In this document: one piece after another, positions 7,582-14,735 of the stretch
Layout of the letters: each line of letters starts with the position of its first letter
Numbering within the stretch: position 1 is the first letter of the stretch
From: Halothiobacillus sp. 35-54-62
GTDB taxonomy: Bacteria > Pseudomonadota > Gammaproteobacteria > Halothiobacillales > Halothiobacillaceae
Length of the DNA: 33,962 bases
Reading direction: 5' to 3'
Assembly (NCBI GenBank): GCA_002281295.1
Contig: NCFS01000015.1
Location: 1-33,962, forward strand
Translations under genes and position numbers: made by a program
The notes under the pieces: generated by a model
The model's database searches: none
What the model saw: the letters and a program-made list of their open reading frames with translations, nothing else
Told to the model about the DNA's origin: nothing

Positions 7582-8418
7582 TTATTTTGGTGCAATGGAT
7601 GCAGGAGGCAGCCCACCTGAAACCTGAATCACGACCGGGTTGGATTGAAAAATGTTTTGCCCATGGCGCATGACAATCGCAATGAGGGTATGGCTGCCAT
7701 CGGTGAGGTTGCTGAGCATAAAGCGCTGCCCTGTTGAGTCATCTACCTGCACATTGCCATCAATAACAATACGCATTCGGTCACCGGCGGTAACATCCAG
7801 CGCGGGGTTAAGTTTGACTTGCACGAAAATAGTGCCGCCTTCGCGCGCGGTTAGTGGGCCTGCCGATGGTTCGGTTATCACAAGCGATTGATAATGCCCG
7901 TTTGGCGCAACACGCGGCACAGCCGGTGCGGCGGATTCGGGCAGTGGGCTGCGAATCATCTGTGGGTGGCTGCTGGGCGCGGCAGGCGGCGCTAGGTGCG
8001 TCATGCTATCGCCTTGGGGCAGCGCGGGGGTGCCGCTCTGCGTGACGGGCGGCATTTGCATCGAGGGCACCAGGGGGGCATTGGGAACCGTGTTGGGTGC
8101 TGTGTTGGGTAGTGGGGCGGCGGTTATGGGTGCCGCCGGTGCCGAGGGCGGCAAATTGATGGGGGTGAGCGGAATGACCGGCGGTGGGTCGATGGTGATT
8201 TTTTGCGCGCCTTTTGTCGGCTGGTCGGTGAATACCGTATCGCCCTGGCTATTGGTGTATTTGTATACCGTCTCGGCGCTGGCACTGTGAGCAAGCGGGC
8301 TTAAGCATACGGCCAAAAGCAAGGGGGCAATCCAAGTGGGTTGTCTGGTGGGGTATTGGGCGGGATGCCGGGCGGCAAAGCAGGGCTGGGGCTGATTGGC
8401 GGGGGCGGGCTGGTTCAT
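7582..8418 (-). CDS. DUF4124-domain secreted protein adjacent to ntrBC
   Basis: This protein of about 278 residues has a hydrophobic signal segment (IAPLLLAVCLSPLAHSASA), then a DUF4124 module (AETVYKYTNSQGDTVFTDQP, about 48-75). A long Pro/Ala-rich linker follows, then a C-terminal beta-sandwich-like domain (YQSLVITEPSAGPLTAREGG to VVIQVSGG). DUF4124 proteins are periplasmic and frequently sit upstream of ntrB in Gammaproteobacteria; their function is unknown. AAGGAG lies 8 nt before the ATG at 8418, which is preferred to the TTG six bases upstream. The C-terminal domain resembles Fn3/Ig-like modules that bind cell wall, but that is a guess. It is on the same strand as ntrBC, separated by the sigma54 candidate. 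Confidence 0.8.
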   Translation of the reverse strand: MNQPAPANQPQPCFAARHPAQYPTRQPTWIAPLLLAVCLSPLAHSASAETVYKYTNSQGDTVFTDQPTKGAQKITIDPPPVIPLTPINLPPSAPAAPITAAPLPNTAPNTVPNAPLVPSMQMPPVTQSGTPALPQGDSMTHLAPPAAPSSHPQMIRSPLPESAAPAVPRVAPNGHYQSLVITEPSAGPLTAREGGTIFVQVKLNPALDVTAGDRMRIVIDGNVQVDDSTGQRFMLSNLTDGSHTLIAIVMRHGQNIFQSNPVVIQVSGGLPPASIAPK

Positions 8419-8510
8419 CGGCAAGACTCCTTGTCTGTACAGGTGCGGGCAACGTTACACGGGCAAGTTTAGTGGCGCGGCGAGACATTTAGGCTGTTTT
8501 AAAAGCTTAA

Positions 8511-8535
8511 GGAACCTCTGATCAAATCCTTTGTG
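8511..8535 (+). repeat. left terminal inverted repeat of the MITE-like element
   Basis: 25 bp identical to the reverse complement of 8791-8815. The base immediately outside (8510 versus 8816) breaks the symmetry, so the repeat boundary is sharp. Confidence 0.85.
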
Positions 8536-8790
8536 GCCGAGACGGACTTTTGAGGGATGAGCCGCAAGGCGCGGTGCGAAACGAATGGTTATTCCATTCG
8601 TGAGTGCCGCAACACAGCGGATCGCCCTCAAAAGCCCGTACCATTCGGGTTGCTGCCCCGTGTCTATCTATATGGGCCGCAACACGTCGTTATCGGCCTT
8701 GGATTCGTAGAATAACTACGACCGGCGGCCTCTGCCTCGTTTTGCAGCTTTTGGATCAGCAGCTCGGCGGGCTTCGCCAGCTTCGCGTAG

Positions 8791-8815
8791 CACAAAGGAT
8801 TTGATCAGAGGTTCC
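8791..8815 (-). repeat. right terminal inverted repeat of the MITE-like element
   Basis: 25 bp, perfect inverted copy of 8511-8535, ending GATCAGAGGTTCC. Confidence 0.85.
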
Positions 8816-8835
8816 CTAATGCATTGATTCGGGCG

Positions 8836-8857
8836 GCGGGCGAAGGTTCCCGCCCGC
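8836..8857 (-). terminator. possible transcription end after purK (GC-rich hairpin)
   Basis: GCGGGCG (8836-8842) and CGCCCGC (8851-8857) form a 7-bp GC stem with an 8-nt loop, about 22 bp beyond the purK stop codon. No T-tract follows on the minus strand, so it is not a typical intrinsic terminator; it may be only a stabilising 3' hairpin. Confidence 0.3.
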
Positions 8858-8879
8858 GCCCATCCGCCACGGGGTACTG

Positions 8880-10010
8880 TTATGGCGCGGCGATTACCCG
8901 CTCAAGTTCGGCGGTATGCACGCGGCAGGCATTAAGGGTGTCGGCTACGATATTAATGTGGCCGAGCTTGCGCCCCGCGCGGGCTTCTTTGCCGTAATCG
9001 TGCAGGTGCACGCCGGGTAATGCCAAAATGGGGCGGCGGGGGGGGATTTGGCCAATTAAATTGAGCATGGCGCTATGCCCTTTGCCCGTCGTGCTGCCAA
9101 GGGGCCAGCCTAAAATAGCCCGCAAATGGTTTTCAAATTGCGATGTGGCAGCGCCGTTTTGCGTCCAATGGCCGCTGTTGTGTACGCGCGGGGCCATTTC
9201 ATTGGCAATCAGCCCGCCCTCAACCTCAAAAAATTCAATGGCCAGCACGCCGACATAATCCAGCCCGATTAAAACGCGGCGGGCAGACGATTCAGCTTGA
9301 GCCTGGGCGGGGTCATCGGGGTGAATATCGGTGCGGTGTAAAATGCCGCCGACATGACGATTTTCACCCACGGGATAAAACGCCAGCTCGCCTTGGGTGC
9401 TGCGCACCGCGATGATGGACACTTCGCGGGTGAAGGCAATCATCTGCTCTAAAATGGCGGGCTGCTCATGCATCTGCGCCCAAGCGGCGGGCAAGTCTGC
9501 GGGTGTGCGGAGCACGGCTTGCCCTTTGCCGTCATAACCTAAACGGCGGGTTTTTAAGATGGCCGGATAGCCGATTTTCTCAACCGCCGTGCCAAGTGAT
9601 TCCAGTGAATCGACGGCAGCATAGGGCGCCACCGCAATGCCTTGTGACTCAAAATATTGCTTTTCTGTGATGCGATCTTGTGCCACGGCAAGCGCCCGGG
9701 CACCAGGGTAAATGGCGTTGTGATGGCTGACGCTTGTTACGGCGGATACCGGAATATTTTCAAACTCGAGTGTGATGACATCACATTCGACCGTGAGTTG
9801 TTCGAGTGCCCGCTCATCATCATATTCAGCCTGAATATGTCGCCCGAGCCTGCCTGCCGGGGCTTGCGCGCTGGGGTCGAGAAAGGTAAATCGCAGCCCC
9901 AAGGCAATGCCGGCCAATGCCAGCATTTGCCCTAATTGGCCTGCCCCAATAATGCCGATGTGGGCGGGGGTGACATCTGAGGTGGGTGGCTTTGGGGCGG
10001 GTTCGTGCAT
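8880..10010 (-). CDS. purK: N5-carboxyaminoimidazole ribonucleotide synthase
   Basis: This 376-residue ATP-grasp enzyme has the N-terminal nucleotide-fold motif IGIIGAGQLGQMLALA (about 18-33), the CDVITLEFENIP segment, the ATP-grasp lid ILKTRRLGYDGKGQAVL and the metal-binding IANEMAPRVHNSGHWT. It uses ATP and bicarbonate to make N5-CAIR from AIR, feeding PurE in de novo purine synthesis. It lies 36 bp downstream of purE on the same strand. The start at 10010 adds a 15-residue leader before the conserved motif and has only a weak ribosome site. Length is normal. Confidence 0.96.
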   Translation of the reverse strand: MHEPAPKPPTSDVTPAHIGIIGAGQLGQMLALAGIALGLRFTFLDPSAQAPAGRLGRHIQAEYDDERALEQLTVECDVITLEFENIPVSAVTSVSHHNAIYPGARALAVAQDRITEKQYFESQGIAVAPYAAVDSLESLGTAVEKIGYPAILKTRRLGYDGKGQAVLRTPADLPAAWAQMHEQPAILEQMIAFTREVSIIAVRSTQGELAFYPVGENRHVGGILHRTDIHPDDPAQAQAESSARRVLIGLDYVGVLAIEFFEVEGGLIANEMAPRVHNSGHWTQNGAATSQFENHLRAILGWPLGSTTGKGHSAMLNLIGQIPPRRPILALPGVHLHDYGKEARAGRKLGHINIVADTLNACRVHTAELERVIAAP

Positions 10011-10046
10011 GATGTAACGATGGCTGTTGTGGTTAGGGTGCTAGGT

Positions 10047-10589
10047 TTAAGGGGTTGTGACGGGCGCACGCGGGTCGGTTTGCGCCAGTACGGCGTGGGT
10101 TTGTGCCGCGCGCCAAGCCTCTAACCGCGCTGCCAGCGCTGCATCGTGTACCGCCAGTTGTGCGGCGGCGAGAAGCGCCGCATTAACCGCACCCGCGCGG
10201 CCAATGGCGAGCGTGCCCACTGGGATACCTGCGGGCATTTGCACGATAGACAGTAGCGAATCCCATCCTGATAGGGTTTTAGATTGCACGGGCACCCCTA
10301 AAACGGGTAGCCGTGTTTTGGCCGCCAACATACCGGGCAAGTGCGCCGCGCCACCCGCGCCGCCGATAATGACGTGTAAGCCTCGGCTGGCGGCGGTTTG
10401 GGCGTAATCGAATAGGCGATCAGGCGTGCGATGGGCGGAAACAATCTGCGCTTCAAACGGAATTTCTAGCGCGGTGAGCATAGCGCAGGCGTGCTGTAGG
10501 GTTTCCCAATCCGACTGGGAGCCCATGACAACCCCAACGAGCGGTGCCGGGTGGTTTGGCGCAATGACAAGCGCTAAGGCTTCACTCAT
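10047..10589 (-). CDS. purE: N5-CAIR mutase, class I PurE
   Basis: This 180-residue protein has the class I PurE signatures [12 protein letters not shown] (substrate phosphate loop), [13 protein letters not shown] (catalytic His), [15 protein letters not shown] and [25 protein letters not shown]. It rearranges N5-CAIR to CAIR in purine synthesis as a homo-octamer. An N-terminal extension of about 15 residues and an Ala-rich C-terminal tail of about 20 are longer than usual and likely variable. Its ATG overlaps the stop codon of the preceding SirB-family gene (ATGA, 10586-10589), so the two are translationally coupled, and purK follows. Confidence 0.96.
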   Translation of the reverse strand: MSEALALVIAPNHPAPLVGVVMGSQSDWETLQHACAMLTALEIPFEAQIVSAHRTPDRLFDYAQTAASRGLHVIIGGAGGAAHLPGMLAAKTRLPVLGVPVQSKTLSGWDSLLSIVQMPAGIPVGTLAIGRAGAVNAALLAAAQLAVHDAALAARLEAWRAAQTHAVLAQTDPRAPVTTP

Positions 10590-11005
10590 CGAGCGGCCTC
10601 ACTGGCCACCGCCGCTTGCATCATAAAGGGCGTGGGCGTTTTCATAATACCAACGGCAGAAATATACAAAAACACCAATACCGCCAGCACAAACGCGCTG
10701 GCGCGAATGGCCTTGGTTTTGCCAAGGCGTAAAGCCACTAACCCAATGCCGATATAAACCAATAGCCCCACGATCATGACCGTGACATAAGCGGGGTTAA
10801 CGCCATAACGCCAAAACATTAAATAGCTTGCGATCAAAGCGCTCACCAGCAGCACGGTATCAATAATATGCGGGCTAATTTTTACCCAGCGGGCTTTAAG
10901 CTGGGGCGATTCTTGCAGCATCCAGATGCCGCGCGTAATAAAGAGCAATAACGATAGGAGTACCGCCAGCCCGTGGATATGAACAGAGAGTTGCGCGGTG
11001 GTCAT
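10586..11005 (-). CDS. SirB2-family inner-membrane protein
   Basis: This 139-residue protein has four predicted transmembrane helices (about 8-26, 45-64, 74-93, 103-121) and features of the SirB family: an early [24 protein letters not shown] with conserved His and Arg, then [17 protein letters not shown]. The name comes from a putative invasion-gene regulator in Salmonella; the molecular role is unknown. GGGAG lies 5-6 nt before the ATG. It is the first gene of a sirB2-purE-purK unit with ATGA coupling. The link to purine synthesis may be only genomic. Confidence 0.88.
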   Translation of the reverse strand: MTTAQLSVHIHGLAVLLSLLLFITRGIWMLQESPQLKARWVKISPHIIDTVLLVSALIASYLMFWRYGVNPAYVTVMIVGLLVYIGIGLVALRLGKTKAIRASAFVLAVLVFLYISAVGIMKTPTPFMMQAAVASEAAR

Positions 11006-11087
11006 GAAAGCTCCCGATGGCGATTAAATAAAACGGCCAAGCCAATCGATAAGGTGAATAGGCGCACCATTAAACACTAAGATTTTT

Positions 11088-11122
11088 CGGAATGAAAGAG
11101 CCCGACCAGATTGGTCGGGCTC
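11088..11122 (-). terminator. intrinsic terminator after the SLAC1-type channel gene
   Basis: A perfect 10-bp stem (GAGCCCGACC at 11098-11107 and GGTCGGGCTC at 11113-11122, 5-nt loop) is followed on the minus strand by TTTCATTCCG. The T-tract is short. It lies 33 bp past the channel's stop codon and separates it from sirB2-purE-purK. Confidence 0.65.
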
Positions 11123-11154
11123 GGCGGCGGTGGCGCGCTGTGTGATTTCGGTTG

Positions 11155-12147
11155 TTACTCAGGAATGCAAATTTCTTTTTTGGCCATGGCAATGCTGGTT
11201 TTAACCAGTAAATAGGCAATGAGTAAGCTTAAAAACCCAAACAAAAACCCAGCCAGATAGGTGTAAAAAACATAGCCAGTGATGTGCTGCATGATGAGGG
11301 TTGCAATGGTCATCGCGGCGATGGGGAAGGTGTAGGCCCAAAAGGGTAAGCCGAACGGAATGGTAATGAATCGCTTGGCCTGAAAAAACAGCAGCAAGGT
11401 GATAAACAAGGCAAAGTTATACAAAATATGCCCCATATCATCGAGCCCGACGGGATGCAGGGCATGCCACGAAATAAAGCCAACAGCGGGCGGCGCAATC
11501 ATAATAAACAAGGTGGGCATGAGTTTGCCCGGTGTTGGGGCGTGGAAAAAATAGCGGTTCATCAGGATGGTGAGCAGCACAATCCAGAAAATGATCCCGA
11601 CACTAAAAAAGAACCAAGATATTTGGATGAACCCCAGTGCCGCACCGGTGATGGGCACCAAAATATTACCCACGATGGGGATGAACCAAGCGGGGTTTGA
11701 GTGGTGAATCTGAAACTTTTCGTGGTGAATCCAGTTGCTCAAAATAATCAAGGTGAACAACAGCTGAACTGGCGCGCCAATACTCCAGAGCCACAGGGCG
11801 AGGGTTTTGTTGAACGTGAGTGCAATAATGCTCATTAAAAGCAGGCTGATTGATAGGGCGGGGAAAAAGCTCAATCGAACCACATGATTAAATTCTGCCC
11901 GAACCTCGCTGGGGTATTTGAGCAATTTGGCAAAATAGGCCAATGCCAAAATGCCAAACAAGCCGTAGGTGATGTAGGTAAACACGGTGCTGGCAAGGTG
12001 GCTCCACTGTAAAAGTTCCTCGCCTTTGTGCATGGCGATGGTGTAACCCGCCAAGCCCATCACCATGCCAAACATTGAGATGGGCATGTGGGCGAGACGG
12101 CTGTGTGATGCGTGAGCATCGGGTGTATGCGCGTTTGAAAGAGACAT
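11155..12147 (-). CDS. SLAC1/TehA-type anion channel or transporter
   Basis: Starting at MSLSNAHTPDAHASHSRL (GGAG seven nt upstream, better than the upstream in-frame ATG at 12195), this protein of about 330 residues has roughly ten transmembrane helices. The pattern MPISMFGMVMGLAGYTIAM at the first helix, the WIHHEKFQIHHSNPAWFIPIVGNI loop and PPAVGFISWHAL are typical of the TehA/SLAC1 (C4-dicarboxylate/tellurite-resistance) family. Members include tellurite-resistance TehA, malate carriers and sulfite exporters such as Ssu1. The substrate cannot be told from sequence alone; sulfite would suit a sulfur oxidiser, but this is speculation. It diverges from the CbiM-like gene across a 280-bp gap. 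Confidence 0.85.
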   Translation of the reverse strand: MSLSNAHTPDAHASHSRLAHMPISMFGMVMGLAGYTIAMHKGEELLQWSHLASTVFTYITYGLFGILALAYFAKLLKYPSEVRAEFNHVVRLSFFPALSISLLLMSIIALTFNKTLALWLWSIGAPVQLLFTLIILSNWIHHEKFQIHHSNPAWFIPIVGNILVPITGAALGFIQISWFFFSVGIIFWIVLLTILMNRYFFHAPTPGKLMPTLFIMIAPPAVGFISWHALHPVGLDDMGHILYNFALFITLLLFFQAKRFITIPFGLPFWAYTFPIAAMTIATLIMQHITGYVFYTYLAGFLFGFLSLLIAYLLVKTSIAMAKKEICIPE

Positions 12148-12286
12148 ATCTTGCTCCAAGTTAAGCGAGGACAGAACAGGCAAAAAGCAGGCCATTCTTA
12201 TTAAGTAGCATCAACGGAATCTACCGTGTGTAGGGCGCCTTGGCATTAAGCTAGCAAGTTGTTTTTATGCTGTTTTTTGCCAGTTT

Positions 12287-12320
12287 TACGCGGGCTTGCC
12301 GGGGTGGTGGTGCCCGCGTA
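12287..12320. other. 9-bp inverted repeat in the divergent intergenic region
   Basis: TACGCGGGC (12287-12295) and GCCCGCGTA (12312-12320) are perfect inverted copies around a 16-bp centre. They sit between the SLAC1-type channel and the CbiM-like gene. No T-tract follows on either strand, so an operator or structural hairpin is more likely than a terminator. The rest of the gap is AT-rich, with TATAGT (12399-12404) as a weak -10 candidate for the CbiM-like gene but no matching -35. Confidence 0.4.
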
Positions 12321-12425
12321 GATGCCTAATTTGCACGGTGACAATCGTTGATGGGTTAATCCTTAATAATTTCATCGGATATTACGATTAATTTTACTTA
12401 TAGTAAATAACAAAGAGGAATGGTT

Positions 12426-13091
12426 TTGAATTTTTCAACACATTTGATTGGTTTTGATGCCAGCCTGTGGGGGTGGTTAAGCCTTTGCGTTTTGTTGGTT
12501 GTAGGTGGGCTAACCGCGCCGTGGCCTGCGGTAATCGCCTCCGCCGCACGGCAAAATGTGCTGTTGGCGAGTTGGCTTTTTTTAATCCTGCTGGGCGCGT
12601 TTCATGGCAATGCGTTGCCGGGGTTGTCGCTGCACTTTTTAGGCTTAACGGCCGTTACACTCATTTTGGGTTGGCCGCTGGCCCTGCTGGGCGGCGCGTT
12701 GGCTGCATTCGTGTTCGCCGCGTTAAGTCACGAGGGTTTTGCTGCGATAGGCTTTGCGGTTTGGGGGCAGGTCGTGGTGCCCATTGCCATAACCGTTGGG
12801 ATTAATTATTTAGCGCAGCGATTTTTGCCGCCTAATTTTTTTATTTATTTGTTCGTGAATGTTTTTTTTGCCGCCGTGCTGGGGTTTGTGTTCGCCGCAC
12901 TCGCGACGGCCGGTTTGGTGGTGATGCTCGGGGTCTATTCATGGCCTGTGTTGGTTGATAGTTATTTGGCATTTATTCCGATACAAGTCATCCCCGAGGC
13001 GATGGTGAATAGCATGGTCATGCTGGGCTTAACCTTGCTTAAGCCCGAATGGGTGGCGTCTTTTGATTCGCGGCGGTATTTTAAAGATTAA
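12426..13091 (+). CDS. CbiM-like energy-coupling-factor permease homologue
   Basis: This membrane protein of about 221 residues has six or seven hydrophobic helices and resembles the short CbiM-like ECF permease group (COG3235-type), e.g. GLTAVTLILGWPLALLGGALA, FIYLFVNVFFAAVLGF and the C-terminal IPIQVIPEAMVNSMVMLGL. True CbiM proteins bind Co2+/Ni2+ with an N-terminal Met-His; that His is absent here, and no ECF ATPase or CbiN/Q partner lies nearby. The metal-uptake role is therefore uncertain. AGAGGA lies almost against the ATG at 12420 but about 7 nt before TTG at 12426, so TTG is the better-spaced start; the ATG start adds two residues. Confidence 0.7.
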   Translation: MNFSTHLIGFDASLWGWLSLCVLLVVGGLTAPWPAVIASAARQNVLLASWLFLILLGAFHGNALPGLSLHFLGLTAVTLILGWPLALLGGALAAFVFAALSHEGFAAIGFAVWGQVVVPIAITVGINYLAQRFLPPNFFIYLFVNVFFAAVLGFVFAALATAGLVVMLGVYSWPVLVDSYLAFIPIQVIPEAMVNSMVMLGLTLLKPEWVASFDSRRYFKD

Positions 13092-13381
13092 GCGGTGAGT
13101 GATTGCAGGCAGCGTGCGGCGGGTGCATTTTGCAATCTTGTATGAGGGCTTAATTGCCTCGCCTGCCCGATGAATGCTCGTTAATTACACCGCGATAATC
13201 GCCGCTAAGGCGCAAGCGGGCTTTGTGGGTGGCGCTTGCGCGCGGCGTTTGCGGGCATGGCGCGCCGGTGAGGGATGGGCGGGCAGGCTTTGGCATGAAA
13301 ATTGGATAAGTATCACCACCACTTGCCCTTTGATGAGCGCTAGTGTTTAGTGCCACCCAACCTTTGTTTTGGAGAACTGTA
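13092..13381. other. 290-bp non-coding gap between the CbiM-like gene and cytochrome c
   Basis: No convincing gene lies here. GCGCAAGC and GCTTGCGC form an 8-bp inverted repeat near 13210-13240. A minus-strand open frame (13150-13605) overlaps the cytochrome gene and has no coding signature. I could not define a promoter for the cytochrome with confidence. Confidence 0.5.
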
Positions 13382-13720
13382 ATGAAAAAGATGACTATGA
13401 TGATTTTGGCTGCTGGTTTTATGGCTTCAAGCGCGGCAATGGCTGCGGGTGATTCAGCTGCGGGCAAATCTTTATACGATGCTTCTTGCGCATCGTGCCA
13501 TGGCATGCAGGCGCAAGGCCAGGGCATGTTCCCTAAATTGGCCGGCATGAGCGTGGCCGACACCAAATCTATTTTGGTCGCTTTTAAAGCAGGCGACATG
13601 GCCACCTTAACTAAGCGTAACTTGGGCGGCGCTAATTACGCCATTATGGCGCCTAATGCGGCGGGTTTGTCTGATCAGGATATGGATAACTTGGCCGCGT
13701 ATGTAGCCACCCTGAAATAA
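13382..13720 (+). CDS. small periplasmic c-type cytochrome
   Basis: This 112-residue protein has a signal peptide (MKKMTMMILAAGFMASSAAMA, cleavage after AMA) and one heme-c motif, CASCH (C36, C39, H40), near the mature N-terminus. A Met in NYAIMAPNAAGLS is the likely sixth heme ligand, and the ending DMDNLAAYVATLK is typical of cytochrome c553/c5 (class I). It would carry electrons in the periplasm, for example to a terminal oxidase or from sulfur oxidation, but the partner is unknown. GGAGAA lies 6 nt before the ATG. It stands alone, with a strong terminator directly downstream. Confidence 0.93.
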   Translation: MKKMTMMILAAGFMASSAAMAAGDSAAGKSLYDASCASCHGMQAQGQGMFPKLAGMSVADTKSILVAFKAGDMATLTKRNLGGANYAIMAPNAAGLSDQDMDNLAAYVATLK

Positions 13721-13743
13721 GTTTCGGGTTAGTCGAGCAAAGC

Positions 13744-13769
13744 AAAAAGCCCCTTTTGGGGCTTTTTTA
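13744..13769 (+). terminator. intrinsic terminator after cytochrome c (also acts toward phoU side)
   Basis: AAAAAGCCCC-TTTT-GGGGCTTTTT (13744-13767) is a symmetric stem with A-tract and T-tract on the two sides, followed by further T. It can end transcription from the cytochrome gene and, on the other strand, from phoU. Confidence 0.88.
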
Positions 13770-13821
13770 TTGCGGCGGGCTTTAATTGCATTAGTCGCGC
13801 CGCCTCAGTTTATGCCTAGGC

Positions 13822-14535
13822 TTAAATTTGGGTGCGTTGTTTGCCGCTTGAAAGATCACCGTGGCGCACATCGTGGCCTTTTTGCTGGAATATCACATAT
13901 TCTGCGATATTGGTGCAATGATCGCCAATGCGCTCAATCGCCCGCATGCAGCTTAACATCCGCAAGCTGACCTCGGCAGAGTTGGGGTTTTCTGTCATGA
14001 ATTTTAGCAACACGCCGTGGACGGCATTGTATTCTTGGTTAACATGGGTATCGCGACGAATAATTTCTTCAGCCGCGATGGCATCCTGCCGAACAAAGGC
14101 ATCCAGTGCATCGTGCAGCATGCCGGTTACGATGCGCCCCATCACGCGGAAATGACCCACAAAATCGGTGGTGCGCAAAACAGAGCCAATCTCTTCAGCG
14201 ATGCGGGCGAGCTTTTCGGCTTTATCGCCAATGCGCTCCAAATCGGTAATCGTTTTTACGACCGACATGATGGTGCGTAAATCGTTAGCAGTGGGCGAAT
14301 AGCGCGCGATGATTTGGATGGCCAGTTCATCAATTGAGGACTCAAGCCGATTAATTTCATAATCTTGGCTAATTGCACGGGCACCACGAATAGCATCGGC
14401 ATCCAGCAAATAGGCGAGGGCATCGGCAAAATGTTGCTCAGCCATGCCGCCCATGTTCATCATTAAAGAGCGCAGGTTGTTTAAATCTTCGTCGAAGCGC
14501 GTGAGGGTATGCGGGGTGCCGTTATAAGATTCCAT
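13822..14535 (-). CDS. phoU: phosphate signalling protein PhoU
   Basis: This 237-residue all-helical protein consists of two PhoU repeats. The first holds DLERIGDKAEKLARIAEE and the second IERIGDHCTNIAEYVIF, each with the metal-binding E/DxxxD pattern; LMMNMGGMAEQHFADAL near the N-terminus is also typical. PhoU links the Pst phosphate transporter to the PhoR kinase and keeps the Pho regulon off when phosphate is plentiful. No pst genes are adjacent here; instead ppk1 diverges from it. A GGAGAA precedes the ATG by about 10 nt. Confidence 0.95.
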   Translation of the reverse strand: MESYNGTPHTLTRFDEDLNNLRSLMMNMGGMAEQHFADALAYLLDADAIRGARAISQDYEINRLESSIDELAIQIIARYSPTANDLRTIMSVVKTITDLERIGDKAEKLARIAEEIGSVLRTTDFVGHFRVMGRIVTGMLHDALDAFVRQDAIAAEEIIRRDTHVNQEYNAVHGVLLKFMTENPNSAEVSLRMLSCMRAIERIGDHCTNIAEYVIFQQKGHDVRHGDLSSGKQRTQI

Positions 14536-14584
14536 GAATTAAATGTTCTCCGAGTTATTGTGTTGAAGCGCTAAAAAGGTACGC

Positions 14585-14602
14585 ACGTCACCGAGTTGTC
14601 AC
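14585..14602 (+). promoter_or_regulatory. candidate Pho box between phoU and ppk1
   Basis: ACGTCAC-CGAG-TTGTCAC is a direct repeat of GTCAC with an 11-bp period, the layout of a PhoB site (CTGTCAT-N4-CTGTCAC). It lies 50 bp upstream of phoU and about 135 bp upstream of ppk1, and is oriented toward ppk1. Distance to the ppk1 -10 candidate is long for direct activation. Confidence 0.4.
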
Positions 14603-14694
14603 CTATCCATTCCATAATGCATGAGTGTTGTGAGCGCTTAAAGCAAAACTTAAGTATCTTTAATTAGGTGCGCACAATGGCGCTGCTAATTCTT

Positions 14695-14700
14695 TATACT
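14695..14700 (+). promoter_or_regulatory. candidate -10 element for ppk1
   Basis: TATACT (5 of 6 to TATAAT) lies 36 bp before the ppk1 ATG in an AT-rich stretch. No good -35 element is found 16-18 bp upstream, which would suit an activator-dependent promoter. Confidence 0.35.
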
Positions 14701-14735
14701 GAATTTTAATACTAATCCACCTAAGTTGCGATTTT

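Larger units (their letters stand above)
8511..8815. mobile_element. MITE-like element with perfect 25-bp terminal inverted repeats
   Basis: The 25 bp at 8511-8535 (starting GGAACCTCTGATCAAATCCT) recur as a perfect inverted copy at 8791-8815, giving a 305-bp element without a gene. Inside are an inverted pair CTTTTGAGGG (8547-8556) / CCCTCAAAAG (8625-8634) and two hairpins, CGAATGG-TTATT-CCATTCG (8582-8600) and CGTAG-AATAA-CTACG (8706-8720). A TAA lies just before the element (8508-8510), and another lies one base after its end (8817-8819), compatible with a 3-bp target duplication. This looks like a non-autonomous transposon remnant mobilised in trans by an IS5-like transposase, but the transposase family is inferred only. 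It fills most of the 460-bp gap between purK and the DUF4124 gene. Confidence 0.8.

Noticed and set aside
8604-8804. 66-codon open frame inside the MITE-like element
   Set aside because: It starts in one internal repeat region, has no ribosome site, and resembles no transposase.
12353-12366. FNR-like sequence near TTGATGGGTTAAT
   Set aside because: Only the left half matches; the right half does not fit ATCAA at the required spacing.
12196-12419. Possible cobalamin riboswitch before the CbiM-like gene
   Set aside because: No B12-box or other conserved cobalamin riboswitch segment was seen.
13150-13605. 151-codon open frame opposite the cytochrome c gene
   Set aside because: It overlaps a clear cytochrome c gene on the other strand, has no ribosome site or family resemblance, and its composition is that of an antisense shadow.
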